From Acidobacteriota bacterium (GTDB lineage Bacteria; Acidobacteriota; Holophagae; Acanthopleuribacterales; Acanthopleuribacteraceae): a stretch of DNA of 43,593 bases. How positions within the stretch are numbered: the first letter of the stretch is position 1; each line of letters starts with the position of its first letter. Shown in pieces: positions 24,280 through 33,376 of this stretch. The stretch lies in NCBI GenBank assembly GCA_002747255.1, contig PDUC01000055.1, forward strand, positions 1 to 43,593, in the 5' to 3' direction. Made by a program: the position numbers and the translations under genes. The notes below the pieces were generated by a model. It saw only the letters and a list, made by a program, of their open reading frames with translations. It did not search any database and was not told the DNA's origin.

Positions 24280-26016
24280 GTGGGACGACATCAAGTGTAT
24301 TTCATCAACATGCTCCAATACGAATTAAATAAAAAGAATTATTTGAGAATAACCCTTTTAGTCGGCGTTATTCTTATCCTCATTAAGTTTGTACTGTTGC
24401 AGCATATCCCCATGTCTGGTCTTATTGCTGATGATTATGACTACGTCAACAAAGCTCGTTTCTTTTCTAGAGGAGACTTTCTCATGAAGTCCTATCCTCT
24501 CGTGAATATCAAAACCAGTCCCATCTACCCTTTATTCTTATCACCATGGACTTTGGTTGATGGTTTTACGGCCCGACATCTGGTTCTATTTAGCATTAAT
24601 TTCATGTTCTCATTGCTGGGCTTTGTCTTTTCTTCTCTAGCGATTGCAAAAATGACTGATCGCCGTATACTGCTAGTCCCCTTTGTTCTCTCCCTTTTTG
24701 CGATTCCATTTATTTTCAGTTTTTATTTTATGACAGAGAATCTATTATTTTTCCTACTGGCCGTCATCTTCTGGTTGATGGCAGATTTTGAATTAACTCT
24801 GCGCTCAAAAAAACACTTCAGTGCTTTTGTGGTGATGTTGACATTTATTACAACCACCCGAATACCGGCTTTCTCTATTTTACCCGCCATTTTGCTGATA
24901 TGTCTTTTCTATTTCAGGTATACTCCCTGGAAACAACTCACGGCCAAAATGCTGATATTAGCCGGAATGCCTCTCCTTTTTTACTTTCTTATCCATAAAG
25001 TGCTGCTTCCGGGCTCGCGCAATCAAATGTACTTTGATGCCATAAAGCAAATCTTCCATCACGATGAAGGTTATTCCTTACTCACTAATCTCGGTACTAT
25101 TGTCTCTCTCTTTGTGAATCAATTGACTTATCAGATCACCGCTTCAGGGTTCTGGATGTTCCCGCTTGCTCTTTTTTCCATCTGGTTACTCATAAAGCGA
25201 GACCATCTTCAGAATCCGAAGTGGAGAAACATCCTTATTTTCACCTTTGTCTCTGTTCTTTTCTTTACTGGATTCTGCATCATTCACCTTTTGTATAAAT
25301 TTAATTTGGATCCCGAAAAACGGTGGTTTATTTATGGCCGCTACAACGACCCGGCAACTTATTTATGGGTTTTATTGGGAATTTCTCTCTTATTTGGTTT
25401 CATAACCGACCCCATAAAAGAAAAAAACGCCTGGATTCTCATCGCCATTTTTATTTTGGCATGTTTACTTTGGCTAATCTCAAATCACTGGCACATAAAG
25501 TACGTACCAGTCAATCAATCGGGTCTTTCTCTATTCAAACCGGGGAAAAAGATACCATTTTTTATACAAATTTTCCTTTTAACTGGAGTATTGGCAACAA
25601 TTTTTACTGTTTACAGGCCTCAACTTTGGAAGTGGACTCTTTTAACATATTTTAGTTTGTTTCAATTAGCCACACTCATCTCTGGCATGGACTACGTTAT
25701 AAGCCGATCGAAAATGGCCATGTTCCCTCAGGAGGTCAATACCTACATTGAAAGAGAAGTCCCCACCAACGCCACCATCCTCTGCAACAAAAATATTTCT
25801 CTGGAAAGCGCCCCATCTTCCGCTAAAAGCATGAGGCATGTCTACCGTGTCCTGTTTTTCGCAGCTCACCCCAGAACCGTTATCATTGAGCCCTTTACAG
25901 ATGCAGCATTACACCACGCAGACTATATCTTTTCACTCAAGTTACCTGAAAACAGTGCAGCATACAGAGAAGTCTGGAGTAAAGGTCCTTACACGCTCTA
26001 CAAAGTGAGACAATAA
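24280..26016 (+). CDS. Multi-spanning GT-C type glycosyltransferase-like protein
   Basis: A 578-residue membrane protein with about 11 hydrophobic segments. In the first extracytoplasmic loop it has 'GLIADDYDYVNKARFF', an acidic motif like those of GT39/PMT-type (ArnT-like) transferases that use polyprenyl-phosphate sugars. The C-terminal domain after the last helix (about residue 465 on) is soluble. The start is uncertain: GTG 24280 abuts the previous stop, and GTG 24295 or ATG 24310 are possible. It ends seven bases before the convergent GT2 gene. A GT2 that makes polyprenyl-phosphate sugar next to a GT-C that uses it is a common pairing. Confidence 0.7.
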   Translation: MGRHQVYFINMLQYELNKKNYLRITLLVGVILILIKFVLLQHIPMSGLIADDYDYVNKARFFSRGDFLMKSYPLVNIKTSPIYPLFLSPWTLVDGFTARHLVLFSINFMFSLLGFVFSSLAIAKMTDRRILLVPFVLSLFAIPFIFSFYFMTENLLFFLLAVIFWLMADFELTLRSKKHFSAFVVMLTFITTTRIPAFSILPAILLICLFYFRYTPWKQLTAKMLILAGMPLLFYFLIHKVLLPGSRNQMYFDAIKQIFHHDEGYSLLTNLGTIVSLFVNQLTYQITASGFWMFPLALFSIWLLIKRDHLQNPKWRNILIFTFVSVLFFTGFCIIHLLYKFNLDPEKRWFIYGRYNDPATYLWVLLGISLLFGFITDPIKEKNAWILIAIFILACLLWLISNHWHIKYVPVNQSGLSLFKPGKKIPFFIQIFLLTGVLATIFTVYRPQLWKWTLLTYFSLFQLATLISGMDYVISRSKMAMFPQEVNTYIEREVPTNATILCNKNISLESAPSSAKSMRHVYRVLFFAAHPRTVIIEPFTDAALHHADYIFSLKLPENSAAYREVWSKGPYTLYKVRQ

Positions 26017-26023
26017 ACACCGC

Positions 26024-26908
26024 TCATTCTTCGCTGTTTCTCTCTGCTATTTCTATGCGCATGGATGCAATCTGTTCGGAAACCAAGCCCAACAAAATGA
26101 GGTTCACCGCCGTAGTCAAAAGGAAAATAGCCGAGTTGGGAATCACCAGCCGATTTTGAGACAACACCGCTTGAAGAGTTGATAGCAAACCTAAAAAACC
26201 AAATGCCAATGAAGTCGGCAGGAAAACTTTGAGGGGTGAATAAATAATGATCACCTTAAAAATGATCGTAAAGAACCGAATCCCATCTCGAAAAATCCTT
26301 ATTTTACTCTTACCAACTCGTTTCTTTGCAATAATGGGATGAAAACCCACATCAAAACCCGACTTAATGAAAGCCAGAGTGGAAGTCGTAGGATAAGAAA
26401 AACGGTTGGGAAGCATAAACAGGATTTTTAAAAGTAAGGGTCTTTTAAAAGCTCGAAATCCGCTAGTCAAATCCAATATTTTCTGTTCAGATAAATAGGA
26501 AGCCAATCCATTGTATATTGAATTGGCAATGTTTCGATGAATCGATCCTTCAGAATCGGATGTCCTGGCTCCTATCACCAAATCATTCTTTTCAAGCAAG
26601 TCAATCATTGGTTCGATTTCCACAGGATCATGCTGACCATCCGCGTCCATAAAAATAACAAATGGTCTGGTGGCAGCCTTGGCTCCTGTTTTAACAGCGG
26701 CTCCGTTACCTTTATTGTACCTATGGCGAACTACTTTGACACCACAAGCCTCGGCAATGCGGGCTGTATTATCTGTTGAGCCATCATCGACCACAATAAT
26801 TTCTGATAAACCTTTTGTAACTGTTTTTACTTTTTCCAAAACAGACTGAATGACTGCACCTTCATTCATCGCCGGTAAAACGACTGATACCTTTTCAAAA
26901 TTCGCCAT
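26024..26908 (-). CDS. GT2 glycosyltransferase, dolichol-phosphate-mannose-synthase-like
   Basis: A 294-residue enzyme with an N-terminal GT-A domain. It shows 'VVLPAMNEG', 'IIVVDDGSTDNT', 'KGNGAAVKTGAKAA', the metal-binding 'FMDADGQHDP', and 'LTSGFRAFKR' in the acceptor region. Two C-terminal membrane helices (about 222-245 and 255-275) resemble DPM1/GtrB-like polyprenyl-phosphate glycosyltransferases. GAGGAAG precedes the ATG. It is convergent with the GT-C gene; the products may work in series (lipid-linked sugar made here, used by the GT-C protein). The 180 bp upstream (26909-27090) contain no gene, only a short GTTGAACTTCAAC palindrome at 26971-26983. Confidence 0.88.
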   Translation of the reverse strand: MANFEKVSVVLPAMNEGAVIQSVLEKVKTVTKGLSEIIVVDDGSTDNTARIAEACGVKVVRHRYNKGNGAAVKTGAKAATRPFVIFMDADGQHDPVEIEPMIDLLEKNDLVIGARTSDSEGSIHRNIANSIYNGLASYLSEQKILDLTSGFRAFKRPLLLKILFMLPNRFSYPTTSTLAFIKSGFDVGFHPIIAKKRVGKSKIRIFRDGIRFFTIIFKVIIIYSPLKVFLPTSLAFGFLGLLSTLQAVLSQNRLVIPNSAIFLLTTAVNLILLGLVSEQIASMRIEIAERNSEE

Positions 26909-27090
26909 TTCTTCCTCAAGATCTTCCGTTAACCATTCTATACCTTCAACTAATTCAAATTAAATGATTTGTTGAACTTCAACATACTTATCATGCCTTG
27001 TAACCACTCAAAAAAATGAGTTGTCTTTTGAAATTCTAAGGGAACTCTGGCCTGATGTAAATTACTAAACCTGATTTGTCTTTTACATGA

Positions 27091-29571
27091 TCAAGAAAAG
27101 TGATAGGGATCCACGTCGAGGAAAATGGCGCCTTCCGGGAAGAGCTTTTCTTTGAGAGCGCGATCCACAGTACTTTTGACAACAGCGTTTAAACGGCTTC
27201 GGGATTGGCCCTTCACCAGAATTTGGTATCTGAATTTTCGTTTAATCTTTCCAATCGGCGCCCGGGTCGGTCCCAAAATCGTCAGGCCATGTTCTTTGGC
27301 GTGGTGTTTGAGAAAGTCCACCACCCAGGCAGCGCCCTGCCTGATGAGGTCTTCACGTTGATGCTGCATGACAATGTTCACCAGAAAAGAGTACGGTGGA
27401 TAGAACAGTCCGTGCCTGAACTGAAGTTCGCGTGTCACAAAGCCGGGGTAATCGTGAGACTGCGCGTAGGTCATGCTGTAGTGTTCGGGCATGTAGGTTT
27501 GAATGACGACCGATCCAGGTTTATCGCCCCGACCGCTGCGACCCGATACCTGGGTAACCAATTGAAAGGTGTGTTCCGCGCTTCTGAAATCCGGGACACG
27601 CAATCCCTGATCTGCGTTCACAATACCCACCAGCGTGACGTTGTGGAAATCGTGTCCTTTGGCGATCATCTGCGTGCCAACAAGGATTTGAGTTGAACCC
27701 TGCCGGAACCGCTCCAGTACCTTTTCCAAATCGCCCTTTTTTTTAACGCGATCCCTGTCCAGCCGGTCGATGACCGCTGCTGGAAAAAGTTGTTCCAAAA
27801 CAGCCTGAACCTGCTGGGTTCCCTCTCCAAAAAACTGCATTAGCGTTGATAGCGCCCCGCATGCAGTGCAGCTCTCAGGCAGGGCGCTTTTGAAATCGCA
27901 GTAATGGCAGTGCAGAAAACCGTCTGTTTTGTGGTAAGTCAAGCTGACTTCACATTGATGGCACTCCATAACCCAACCGCATTTTCGACACAGCAGGAAA
28001 TTATAAAATCCCCTGCGGTTGAGCAGCAGCATAACCTGTTCGCCCTGTTCCAAGGCGGCTTTCATCCGTCTTTGAAGCAGACGGGAAATGAGCGGTCTTT
28101 TGCGCTGCGCCTTGAATTCATCTCTCATATCCACAATTTCAACAGCAGGTAACGCGGCATCCGTGGCGCGTTCCCTCATTTGCAGCAGTATTGTTTTCCC
28201 CGATTTGGCATTGTGCCAGCTTTCGAGGCTGGGCGTGGCACTTCCCAGAACCGCCACGGCACCCGACAATTTGGCTCTAACCATGGCCAGATCCCGGGCG
28301 TGATAGCGCAGACCTTCACTTTGCTTGTAGCTCAAGTCGTGTTCCTCATCCACAATCACCAGACCCAGCCTGGGCAGCGGCGCGAAAATACCGCTGCGGG
28401 CACCCAACACCACATCCACTTTTCCCGCCAGAACGCGGGCCCAGTTAGCGGCACGCTCGGCCTTGGGAATAGCGGAATGCAAAATAGCCAAGTGATCTCC
28501 AAATCGCTGTGTAATGCGCTCTTTCATCAGCGGTGTGAGCGCAATTTCTGGCACCAGGAGCAGCGCTTGCCTTCCCTGTTCCAGACATGCTTCCACCGTC
28601 CGCAAATACACTTCCGTTTTACCCGATCCCGTGACACCGAATAAAAGGAAACTCTGATATTCGGCCTGCTGAACGGCTTCAACAAGGGAATTCAGCACTG
28701 CTTGTTGCTGTGTTTTCAGGCTGGGGCGACTGCCGCGATTGCCGTTTTTTATTTCTTCGTGTAAGTGCGCTTCCTGCATTTCACAGCGGCAAAGCCCGGC
28801 TTGAATCATCTTCTTTAAGTGATGATTCAGTGTGGGGAACTGCTTTTTAAGCTGACTCAAGCTCCCATTGCGTTCCTGACGCTGCAGGAACGCCACAATT
28901 TCAGCCCGGCGCGGTGTTTTCGCAAGTTCAGAAGGCGTCACGGCCTGGCCTTTCTCAGTTAAAACCACCACTTTAACTCTGGGCGTAGAGGTCTTGACCG
29001 CGCCCGGGAAGACAGGCTGAATGAGGTTTTCCGCTTCGCACTGTCTTAAAAACGATGTTTTAATGTTCTCACCCGCCAAGGCGCTCCACGCTTTTTTGCT
29101 GAGTGGTTTTTCCTGCAAACAGGCCAGCGGATGATAACCAATGTGCTGCATCTTTTGTCGGCCGTGTTCGGTTAGTTTATAAACGGGTTCTTTTCTGGTT
29201 AGAACACCGGGCGGCAGAGCCAGTTTGAGCAGTTCTCCCACGGGCGCATGGTAATAGGAGTCCATCCACTGCACAAGTTTGGCTATTTCCGGAGCCAGGA
29301 TGACCGGCTGTTCTTCATAGGTAATCAACTGCCGATACTTTTTGGCGGTCTTGGGATCGTCCAGCAAGTAGGCGCCAGACCAGCTCACACCAAAAGCGAC
29401 GCGATGACCAAAGGGAACCAGAACCCGTCTTCCGCGATCCATTTTTTCGACTTCCATATAGCTGGGAACGCGGTAGGTGAAGGTCTGCTTAAGGGGAACG
29501 GGCAGAGCGACATCCATCAGCCAAACCTTCTGAGTATCACCCTGATTTTTCAGATTCTCTTTCGATGCCAT
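27091..29571 (-). CDS. priA: Primosomal protein N' (replication restart helicase PriA)
   Basis: An 826-residue superfamily 2 DNA helicase that reloads the replisome at stalled forks. The N-terminal DNA-binding domain begins 'VALPVPLKQTFTYRVP'. The helicase core has Walker A 'FGVTGSGKTEVY', the DEEH box 'IVDEEHDLSYKQ' and 'LGSATPSLES'. The cysteine cluster characteristic of PriA is present ('CRKCGWVMECHQC', 'CHYCDFKSALPESCTACG'), followed by 'GTQMIAKGHDFHNVTLVG'. Length is a little above the typical 730-820. GAGGGGA lies just before ATG 29571. It lies downstream of purH on the same strand, 60 bp away, and may be read through from it. Confidence 0.97.
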   Translation of the reverse strand: MASKENLKNQGDTQKVWLMDVALPVPLKQTFTYRVPSYMEVEKMDRGRRVLVPFGHRVAFGVSWSGAYLLDDPKTAKKYRQLITYEEQPVILAPEIAKLVQWMDSYYHAPVGELLKLALPPGVLTRKEPVYKLTEHGRQKMQHIGYHPLACLQEKPLSKKAWSALAGENIKTSFLRQCEAENLIQPVFPGAVKTSTPRVKVVVLTEKGQAVTPSELAKTPRRAEIVAFLQRQERNGSLSQLKKQFPTLNHHLKKMIQAGLCRCEMQEAHLHEEIKNGNRGSRPSLKTQQQAVLNSLVEAVQQAEYQSFLLFGVTGSGKTEVYLRTVEACLEQGRQALLLVPEIALTPLMKERITQRFGDHLAILHSAIPKAERAANWARVLAGKVDVVLGARSGIFAPLPRLGLVIVDEEHDLSYKQSEGLRYHARDLAMVRAKLSGAVAVLGSATPSLESWHNAKSGKTILLQMRERATDAALPAVEIVDMRDEFKAQRKRPLISRLLQRRMKAALEQGEQVMLLLNRRGFYNFLLCRKCGWVMECHQCEVSLTYHKTDGFLHCHYCDFKSALPESCTACGALSTLMQFFGEGTQQVQAVLEQLFPAAVIDRLDRDRVKKKGDLEKVLERFRQGSTQILVGTQMIAKGHDFHNVTLVGIVNADQGLRVPDFRSAEHTFQLVTQVSGRSGRGDKPGSVVIQTYMPEHYSMTYAQSHDYPGFVTRELQFRHGLFYPPYSFLVNIVMQHQREDLIRQGAAWVVDFLKHHAKEHGLTILGPTRAPIGKIKRKFRYQILVKGQSRSRLNAVVKSTVDRALKEKLFPEGAIFLDVDPYHFS

Positions 29572-29596
29572 TTCCCCTCGTGTGAAACCACTGACG

Positions 29597-29618
29597 GCGG
29601 CCCATTCGACGCGGCCGC
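29597..29618 (-). other. G+C-rich hairpin between purH and priA
   Basis: GCGGCC (29597-29602) and GGCCGC (29613-29618) pair perfectly around a 10-base loop, within the 60 bp separating the purH stop from the priA start. There is no T-run on either side in the direction of transcription, so it is more likely a weak attenuator or processing hairpin than an intrinsic terminator. Confidence 0.35.
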
Positions 29619-29631
29619 TTGCTGGTAGTTA

Positions 29632-31197
29632 TCAGTGTTTGAAGTGTCGTGTTCCGGTGAAGTAGAGCACCAATCCGTGTTCATCTGCGGCTTGAATGAC
29701 TTCGTCATCCCTAATGGAACCGCCAGGCTCGACAACCGCTGTGACACCGGCCTCAGCCGCCGCATCGATGGAATCCCGGAAGGGGAAGAAGGCATCGGAT
29801 GCCATACAGGAACCACGAACCGATAAACCGGCTTCACCGGCTTTCCAAATGGCAATTTTGGCCGAATCCACCCGGCTCATTTGACCCGCGCCAACACCTA
29901 CCAAGCCGTCCTGATTGGCGTAGACAATGGCGTTGGATTTAACGTGAATAACGGCGTTCCAGGCGGTCAGCAGGGCCTGTTTCTCCGCTTGCGTCGGTTG
30001 TCTGCTGGATTTTAGCTCCCAGTTTTCCATTGCCAGCCTCTTGAGGTCCCGCTGCTGGAGCAGGTAACCTTCTCTGTGACACTTTATTTCGTAGGGCACA
30101 GGGTGCGATACCGACGGGTCCATTTCCAGAACGCGCAAGTTCTTCTTGCGTCTGAACTTCTTCAGTGCCTTTTCGGTAAAGGCCGGGGCGATTACCAATT
30201 CGGCAAAGTTCTTGTTAATTTCTGCGGCCGTATCGAAATCGACTTCCCTGTTGAAAGCCAACACCCCGCCAAAAGCCGAGACGGGATCGACTGCCCGGGC
30301 TCGAATGAAAGCTTGGTGGAGGTTGTCATGGGACGCGATGCCGCAAGGGTTGGTATGCTTGACCACGACGGCCGTCGGCATTTGAAAATCGCAGGCGGCA
30401 TTCCAGGCGGCTTCCATGTCCACCAGGTTATTGAAGCTGAGTTCTTTGCCCTGATGCTGCTTGAAACCCGCTTTGGACGCTCCTGAAACGCGGTAGAGGG
30501 CCGCTTTTTGATGGGGATTTTCGCCGTAGCGCAGCGTTTGTGACTGCTTGGCCGATACGCGGAGAACGGGCGGAACGGTTTGACTGGGTGTTTTGGTCAG
30601 GACCTCTTCTTTCAGTTCGACTGCATCCAGGTAGTTGGCAATGTGCATATCGTACTCAAAAGTGTGCTGGAACGCTTTGCGTGCCATTTTCAAACGAAAA
30701 GCCATGGAGGGCTTACCGGTTTCATCCAGTTCCGCCAGAAAAGTGGCATAGTCTTCGGGATCAGTGAGAATGGTGAGATGTTTAAAATTCTTGGCCGCCG
30801 CCCGGATCATGGCAGGCCCGCCGATATCGATATTCTCGACTGCATCGGCAACGGTGGCATCCTGCTTTGAAACCGTTTCCACAAAAGGATAGAGATTGAC
30901 CACAACGGCTTGAATGGCGTCAATGCCGCAGTCTTCGAGTTCTTGCCGATGATCTTCCAATTCATATCTGGCCAGAATGGCGCCGTGGATACGAGGATGC
31001 AGCGTTTTAACTCTTCCACCCAGAATTTCCGGTGAACCGGTGACTTCACTGACTTTTAAAGCCGGGACACCGGCCTCTTTAAGATGGCGGAACGTACCGC
31101 CTGAACTGATGATCTCAAAGCCCGCATGGGCGATGGCTTTGCCAAATTCAGCAATTCCCTCTTTATTGGAAACGCTGATCAAAATTCGCTTTTTCAC
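29632..31197 (-). CDS. purH: Bifunctional AICAR formyltransferase / IMP cyclohydrolase
   Basis: A protein of about 521 residues catalysing the last two steps of IMP synthesis. The N-terminal MGS-like IMP cyclohydrolase domain begins '[19 protein letters not shown]' with '[15 protein letters not shown]' and '[15 protein letters not shown]'. The C-terminal formyltransferase domain includes '[14 protein letters not shown]', '[13 protein letters not shown]' and '[12 protein letters not shown]'. The start is chosen at GTG 31197 because AGGAG lies seven bases upstream. GTG 31212 would make a GTGA overlap with the preceding gene but has no ribosome-binding site. The upstream partner is a secreted protein of unknown function. 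Confidence 0.96.
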   Translation of the reverse strand: MKKRILISVSNKEGIAEFGKAIAHAGFEIISSGGTFRHLKEAGVPALKVSEVTGSPEILGGRVKTLHPRIHGAILARYELEDHRQELEDCGIDAIQAVVVNLYPFVETVSKQDATVADAVENIDIGGPAMIRAAAKNFKHLTILTDPEDYATFLAELDETGKPSMAFRLKMARKAFQHTFEYDMHIANYLDAVELKEEVLTKTPSQTVPPVLRVSAKQSQTLRYGENPHQKAALYRVSGASKAGFKQHQGKELSFNNLVDMEAAWNAACDFQMPTAVVVKHTNPCGIASHDNLHQAFIRARAVDPVSAFGGVLAFNREVDFDTAAEINKNFAELVIAPAFTEKALKKFRRKKNLRVLEMDPSVSHPVPYEIKCHREGYLLQQRDLKRLAMENWELKSSRQPTQAEKQALLTAWNAVIHVKSNAIVYANQDGLVGVGAGQMSRVDSAKIAIWKAGEAGLSVRGSCMASDAFFPFRDSIDAAAEAGVTAVVEPGGSIRDDEVIQAADEHGLVLYFTGTRHFKH

Positions 31198-31208
31198 TTC
31201 TTCTCTCC

Positions 31209-31925
31209 TCACTTTCTAGAGATGGGGGTTATTTGAATGTTTTTATAGGGCGTGCGCCTTACATCCCCGTTCGCCTGCTGCCAGGCGTCATACCAGAGAT
31301 GAGCTGATGCCGAGGCCAGGTTGGAAAAATACACACTGCTGATGCCGAAAACCGCGGATTGCTCGCTGAAAACGTGATAGGGATTGGACCCGACCTGGGA
31401 GTATTTGGCCTCGAGCACAGAAGATTGATCCTTCCTGAAACTCTGAAAGTGGTTGAGATAGGGCCTGACTCCGCCGTGTATGGAATTCAAGGATCTGTAG
31501 CCGTCAAATACAAATAGAAATTTGGGGACTTTGTAATTGAGATAGAACGAAAAACCCTTTCTCACCGGGGAAGAGCCCGTTTGGCTTGGATCCAGGAAGA
31601 CTGCCAACAAACCACCCACGTATCCCATTTGGGTTATCACTATACTGAAAGGCGCTCTGTTGTTGATCAGTTGAGTGATTTTCTTTTTTTCCCGCTCTAT
31701 AACGACAGGTGTTACGCGGGACTGGGGCTGTAAAACGCCTTTCTCAAAGCCGTTAAAGAGAAACTTCCCGTTTATTTTAACGATCTTCAAAAGAGTCGGG
31801 GGCAAAATTTTATGGGCTCGATAAAGCGCGTATTTCTGCGGTCGGTAAGGGACTTGACCGGTTTGAGAGGCAGACATACTGCTGCCGGGATTTAAAAGCA
31901 TGAGAAAAACGAACAGGCCCATCAT
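31209..31925 (-). CDS. Hypothetical secreted protein upstream of purH
   Basis: A 238-residue protein I do not recognise. A hydrophobic leader 'MGLFVFLMLLNPGSSMSAS' suggests a signal peptide with cleavage near residues 17-20. The mature part has 'YALYRAHKILPPTLLKIVK', 'FNGFEKGVL', 'YVGGLLAVFLDP' and 'SNLASASAHLWYDAWQQAN', with no obvious catalytic motif. The HKILPPTLLKI...FxxGxE pattern is faintly like the N-terminus of zinc-dependent phospholipase-C-like proteins, but the ligand set is not clear. An in-frame stop lies just upstream of ATG 31925. It ends 11 bases before the chosen purH start, so the two are probably co-transcribed. Confidence 0.7.
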   Translation of the reverse strand: MMGLFVFLMLLNPGSSMSASQTGQVPYRPQKYALYRAHKILPPTLLKIVKINGKFLFNGFEKGVLQPQSRVTPVVIEREKKKITQLINNRAPFSIVITQMGYVGGLLAVFLDPSQTGSSPVRKGFSFYLNYKVPKFLFVFDGYRSLNSIHGGVRPYLNHFQSFRKDQSSVLEAKYSQVGSNPYHVFSEQSAVFGISSVYFSNLASASAHLWYDAWQQANGDVRRTPYKNIQITPISRK

Positions 31926-32114
31926 GGTTCCATTCTACTTCAACACGAACCCTTCACAACAGATAAAAGTCAGACTTTATTGTACGAGTCGAACACAAAA
32001 GCCAGCGGTGAGTTGACCGGCGAGTGAAAGCAGCGCGGTTAAACGGCCTTTTGCATCAATTATTATTCAACATCCCGGAGTTCAAGCAGTATGTTCAAAC
32101 CCTGTCATCCTTCT

Positions 32115-32254
32115 TTAAAACACCGTTTTGAAAAGTGTTTCGATTTTTTCTGTCAGATCACACTTGTTGACTGTATCAATTTGCGGGATATGGACAACAC
32201 GTTTTTTCGCATAGCCAGGACAGACTGCATTCCTGAGTGAGGGTTTTGCAGGAC
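32115..32254 (-). pseudogene. Possible C-terminal remnant of a lost gene
   Basis: On the minus strand a frame without a start codon opens after a TGA near 32254 and reads to TAA at 32117-32115. It encodes about 44 residues ending 'IDTVNKCDLTEKIETLFKTV'. The amphipathic, well-mixed composition looks coding, but it has no start and no recognisable domain. It lies in the otherwise empty 31926-32281 gap. This could equally be chance. Confidence 0.25.
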
Positions 32255-32281
32255 TTCAAATAGAAGTGTGTCGCTAGGTTT

Positions 32282-32707
32282 TTATTCTTCCCAGGGAACT
32301 CTCTCTTCCCATTCAAAGAACCAGGGCGTTCCTTCGTTATCCTGAAAACCGACTCGATGCTGTGCCACAGCAAATGTTCCCCTGGTGCCATCTTTAAACA
32401 CAATCATACCACTTAGTTCCACAGGGAAATCCATATTCCAGAGAGGGCCGGAAGAAGCTGTCACGCCCTTACGGTTGAATAACTGTATGAGTTCTTTTTT
32501 CGCTTCTTTTTTATCTTTCCATCCACCGGTGTATTCCGTAATGACAATGTCCTTGATTGTATCGCCAATGACTTTCTCTAAGCTGACTTCTCTGCATGTG
32601 TTGATCGATCGGCTCTCTGGATCAACTATTGAATAAATCCCCTTCTGTGGCAGACAAAAAACGGTTGACACAAGAGTAGAACAAACGATCAGAGTGACTA
32701 CTTTCAT
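32282..32707 (-). CDS. Small secreted protein of unknown function
   Basis: A 141-residue protein with a signal peptide ('MKVVTLIVCSTLVSTVFC', cleavage near residue 18, possibly a lipid-modified or disulphide cysteine). The mature domain is probably alpha/beta ('VIGDTIKDIVITEYTGGW', 'SGMIVFKDGTRGTFAVAQHR') and ends with the acidic, Trp-rich 'WFFEWEERVPWEE'. No family recognised. AGGAG lies about nine bases upstream of the ATG. It lies 47 bp downstream of the toxin gene on the same strand. Many TA loci carry such genes without a functional link. Confidence 0.65.
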   Translation of the reverse strand: MKVVTLIVCSTLVSTVFCLPQKGIYSIVDPESRSINTCREVSLEKVIGDTIKDIVITEYTGGWKDKKEAKKELIQLFNRKGVTASSGPLWNMDFPVELSGMIVFKDGTRGTFAVAQHRVGFQDNEGTPWFFEWEERVPWEE

Positions 32708-32754
32708 TCCATTTTTCTCCTAACGTCAAACAGCGATTTGTTGGCTGTTATTGT

Positions 32755-33051
32755 TCAGTAAAGATAGCGTGCTTGTGCAAAAACAATTTGGTCATTGACA
32801 ACAGCATAGACAAGCCGATGCTCCTGGGTTATTCGACGAGACAAAATAGCAGAACCAAGAGATTTCAGAATCACAGGTTTGCCCATGCCTTGATAAGGAT
32901 TTCGCATGACCGACTCTATTAACTGAAAAACACGAAAAGCTGTTTTTCGATCCGTTTTGACCCAATATTTCAAATCATCTTTAAACTCAGGTTGAAATAC
33001 AGCGTCCTTTTGTGTGTTGTGATTAAAAGATAGTGTGTTTTTATGGCTCAA
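32755..33051 (-). CDS. YoeB-family toxin homologue with altered active site
   Basis: A 98-residue member of the Txe/YoeB ribosome-dependent mRNA interferases. Family signatures are 'FKDDLKYWVKTD', 'RNPYQGMGKP', 'LSRRITQEHRLVYAV' and the C-terminal 'ARYLY'. E. coli YoeB relies on Glu46, Arg65 and His83. Here the arginine is kept (SRRI), but the residue after GKP is Val instead of Glu, and the usual C-terminal HY is LY. The protein may therefore be a weakened or inactive toxin. It starts at TTG 33051, with GAGG a few bases upstream, and overlaps the antitoxin gene by 11 bases, the usual order (antitoxin first). Confidence 0.85.
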   Translation of the reverse strand: MSHKNTLSFNHNTQKDAVFQPEFKDDLKYWVKTDRKTAFRVFQLIESVMRNPYQGMGKPVILKSLGSAILSRRITQEHRLVYAVVNDQIVFAQARYLY

Positions 33052-33322
33052 GACCGACCTCTAATCGAAATTCATCAACTGTTTGTGAAACACCAGAGCC
33101 ATTTTTTGCCCTGATGAGCGTCGCCAATAGCTTCTTGGCATTTTTTGGTGAGCGAAGAAGATGCGCTGTTTCAAAGAGACCTGCAAGCTCGTCGGCACTG
33201 ATCATCGCCACATCTTCATACCCACGACGCTTGATGATGACAACTTCTCTGTTGGCCGTAACTTCATCCATCAGGGAAGCTAAATTTGCGCGGGCTTGAG
33301 TGTAGGTTGTTTGGATCGTCAA
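33041..33322 (-). CDS. YefM-family antitoxin
   Basis: A 93-residue antitoxin of the YefM/Phd family. The N-terminal DNA-binding and dimerisation part reads 'YTQARANLASLMDEVTANRE' with 'VVIIKRRGYEDVAMISADE', followed by the helical 'LAGLFETAHLLRSPKNAKKL' that normally wraps the toxin. TTG 33322 is chosen because AAAGGAGG lies a few bases upstream; the longer frame to 33343 has no such site. It overlaps the toxin start. It should neutralise the toxin and repress the operon through the TGTACA repeats just upstream. Confidence 0.88.
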   Translation of the reverse strand: MTIQTTYTQARANLASLMDEVTANREVVIIKRRGYEDVAMISADELAGLFETAHLLRSPKNAKKLLATLIRAKNGSGVSQTVDEFRLEVGLEP

Positions 33323-33336
33323 AACCCCCTCCTTTA

Positions 33337-33376
33337 TGTACAAATATACTGTACAATTTTAAGCGAAATGTGTCAA
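33337..33376 (-). promoter_or_regulatory. yefM-yoeB promoter and TGTACA operator
   Basis: On the minus strand TTGACA (33376-33371) and TACAGT (33353-33348) are spaced by 17 bp, a near-consensus promoter. Two TGTACA hexamers lie at 33350-33355 (overlapping the -10) and 33337-33342, 13 bp apart. TGTACA is the core motif bound by YefM in E. coli, so negative autoregulation by occlusion of the -10 is expected. Confidence 0.75.
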
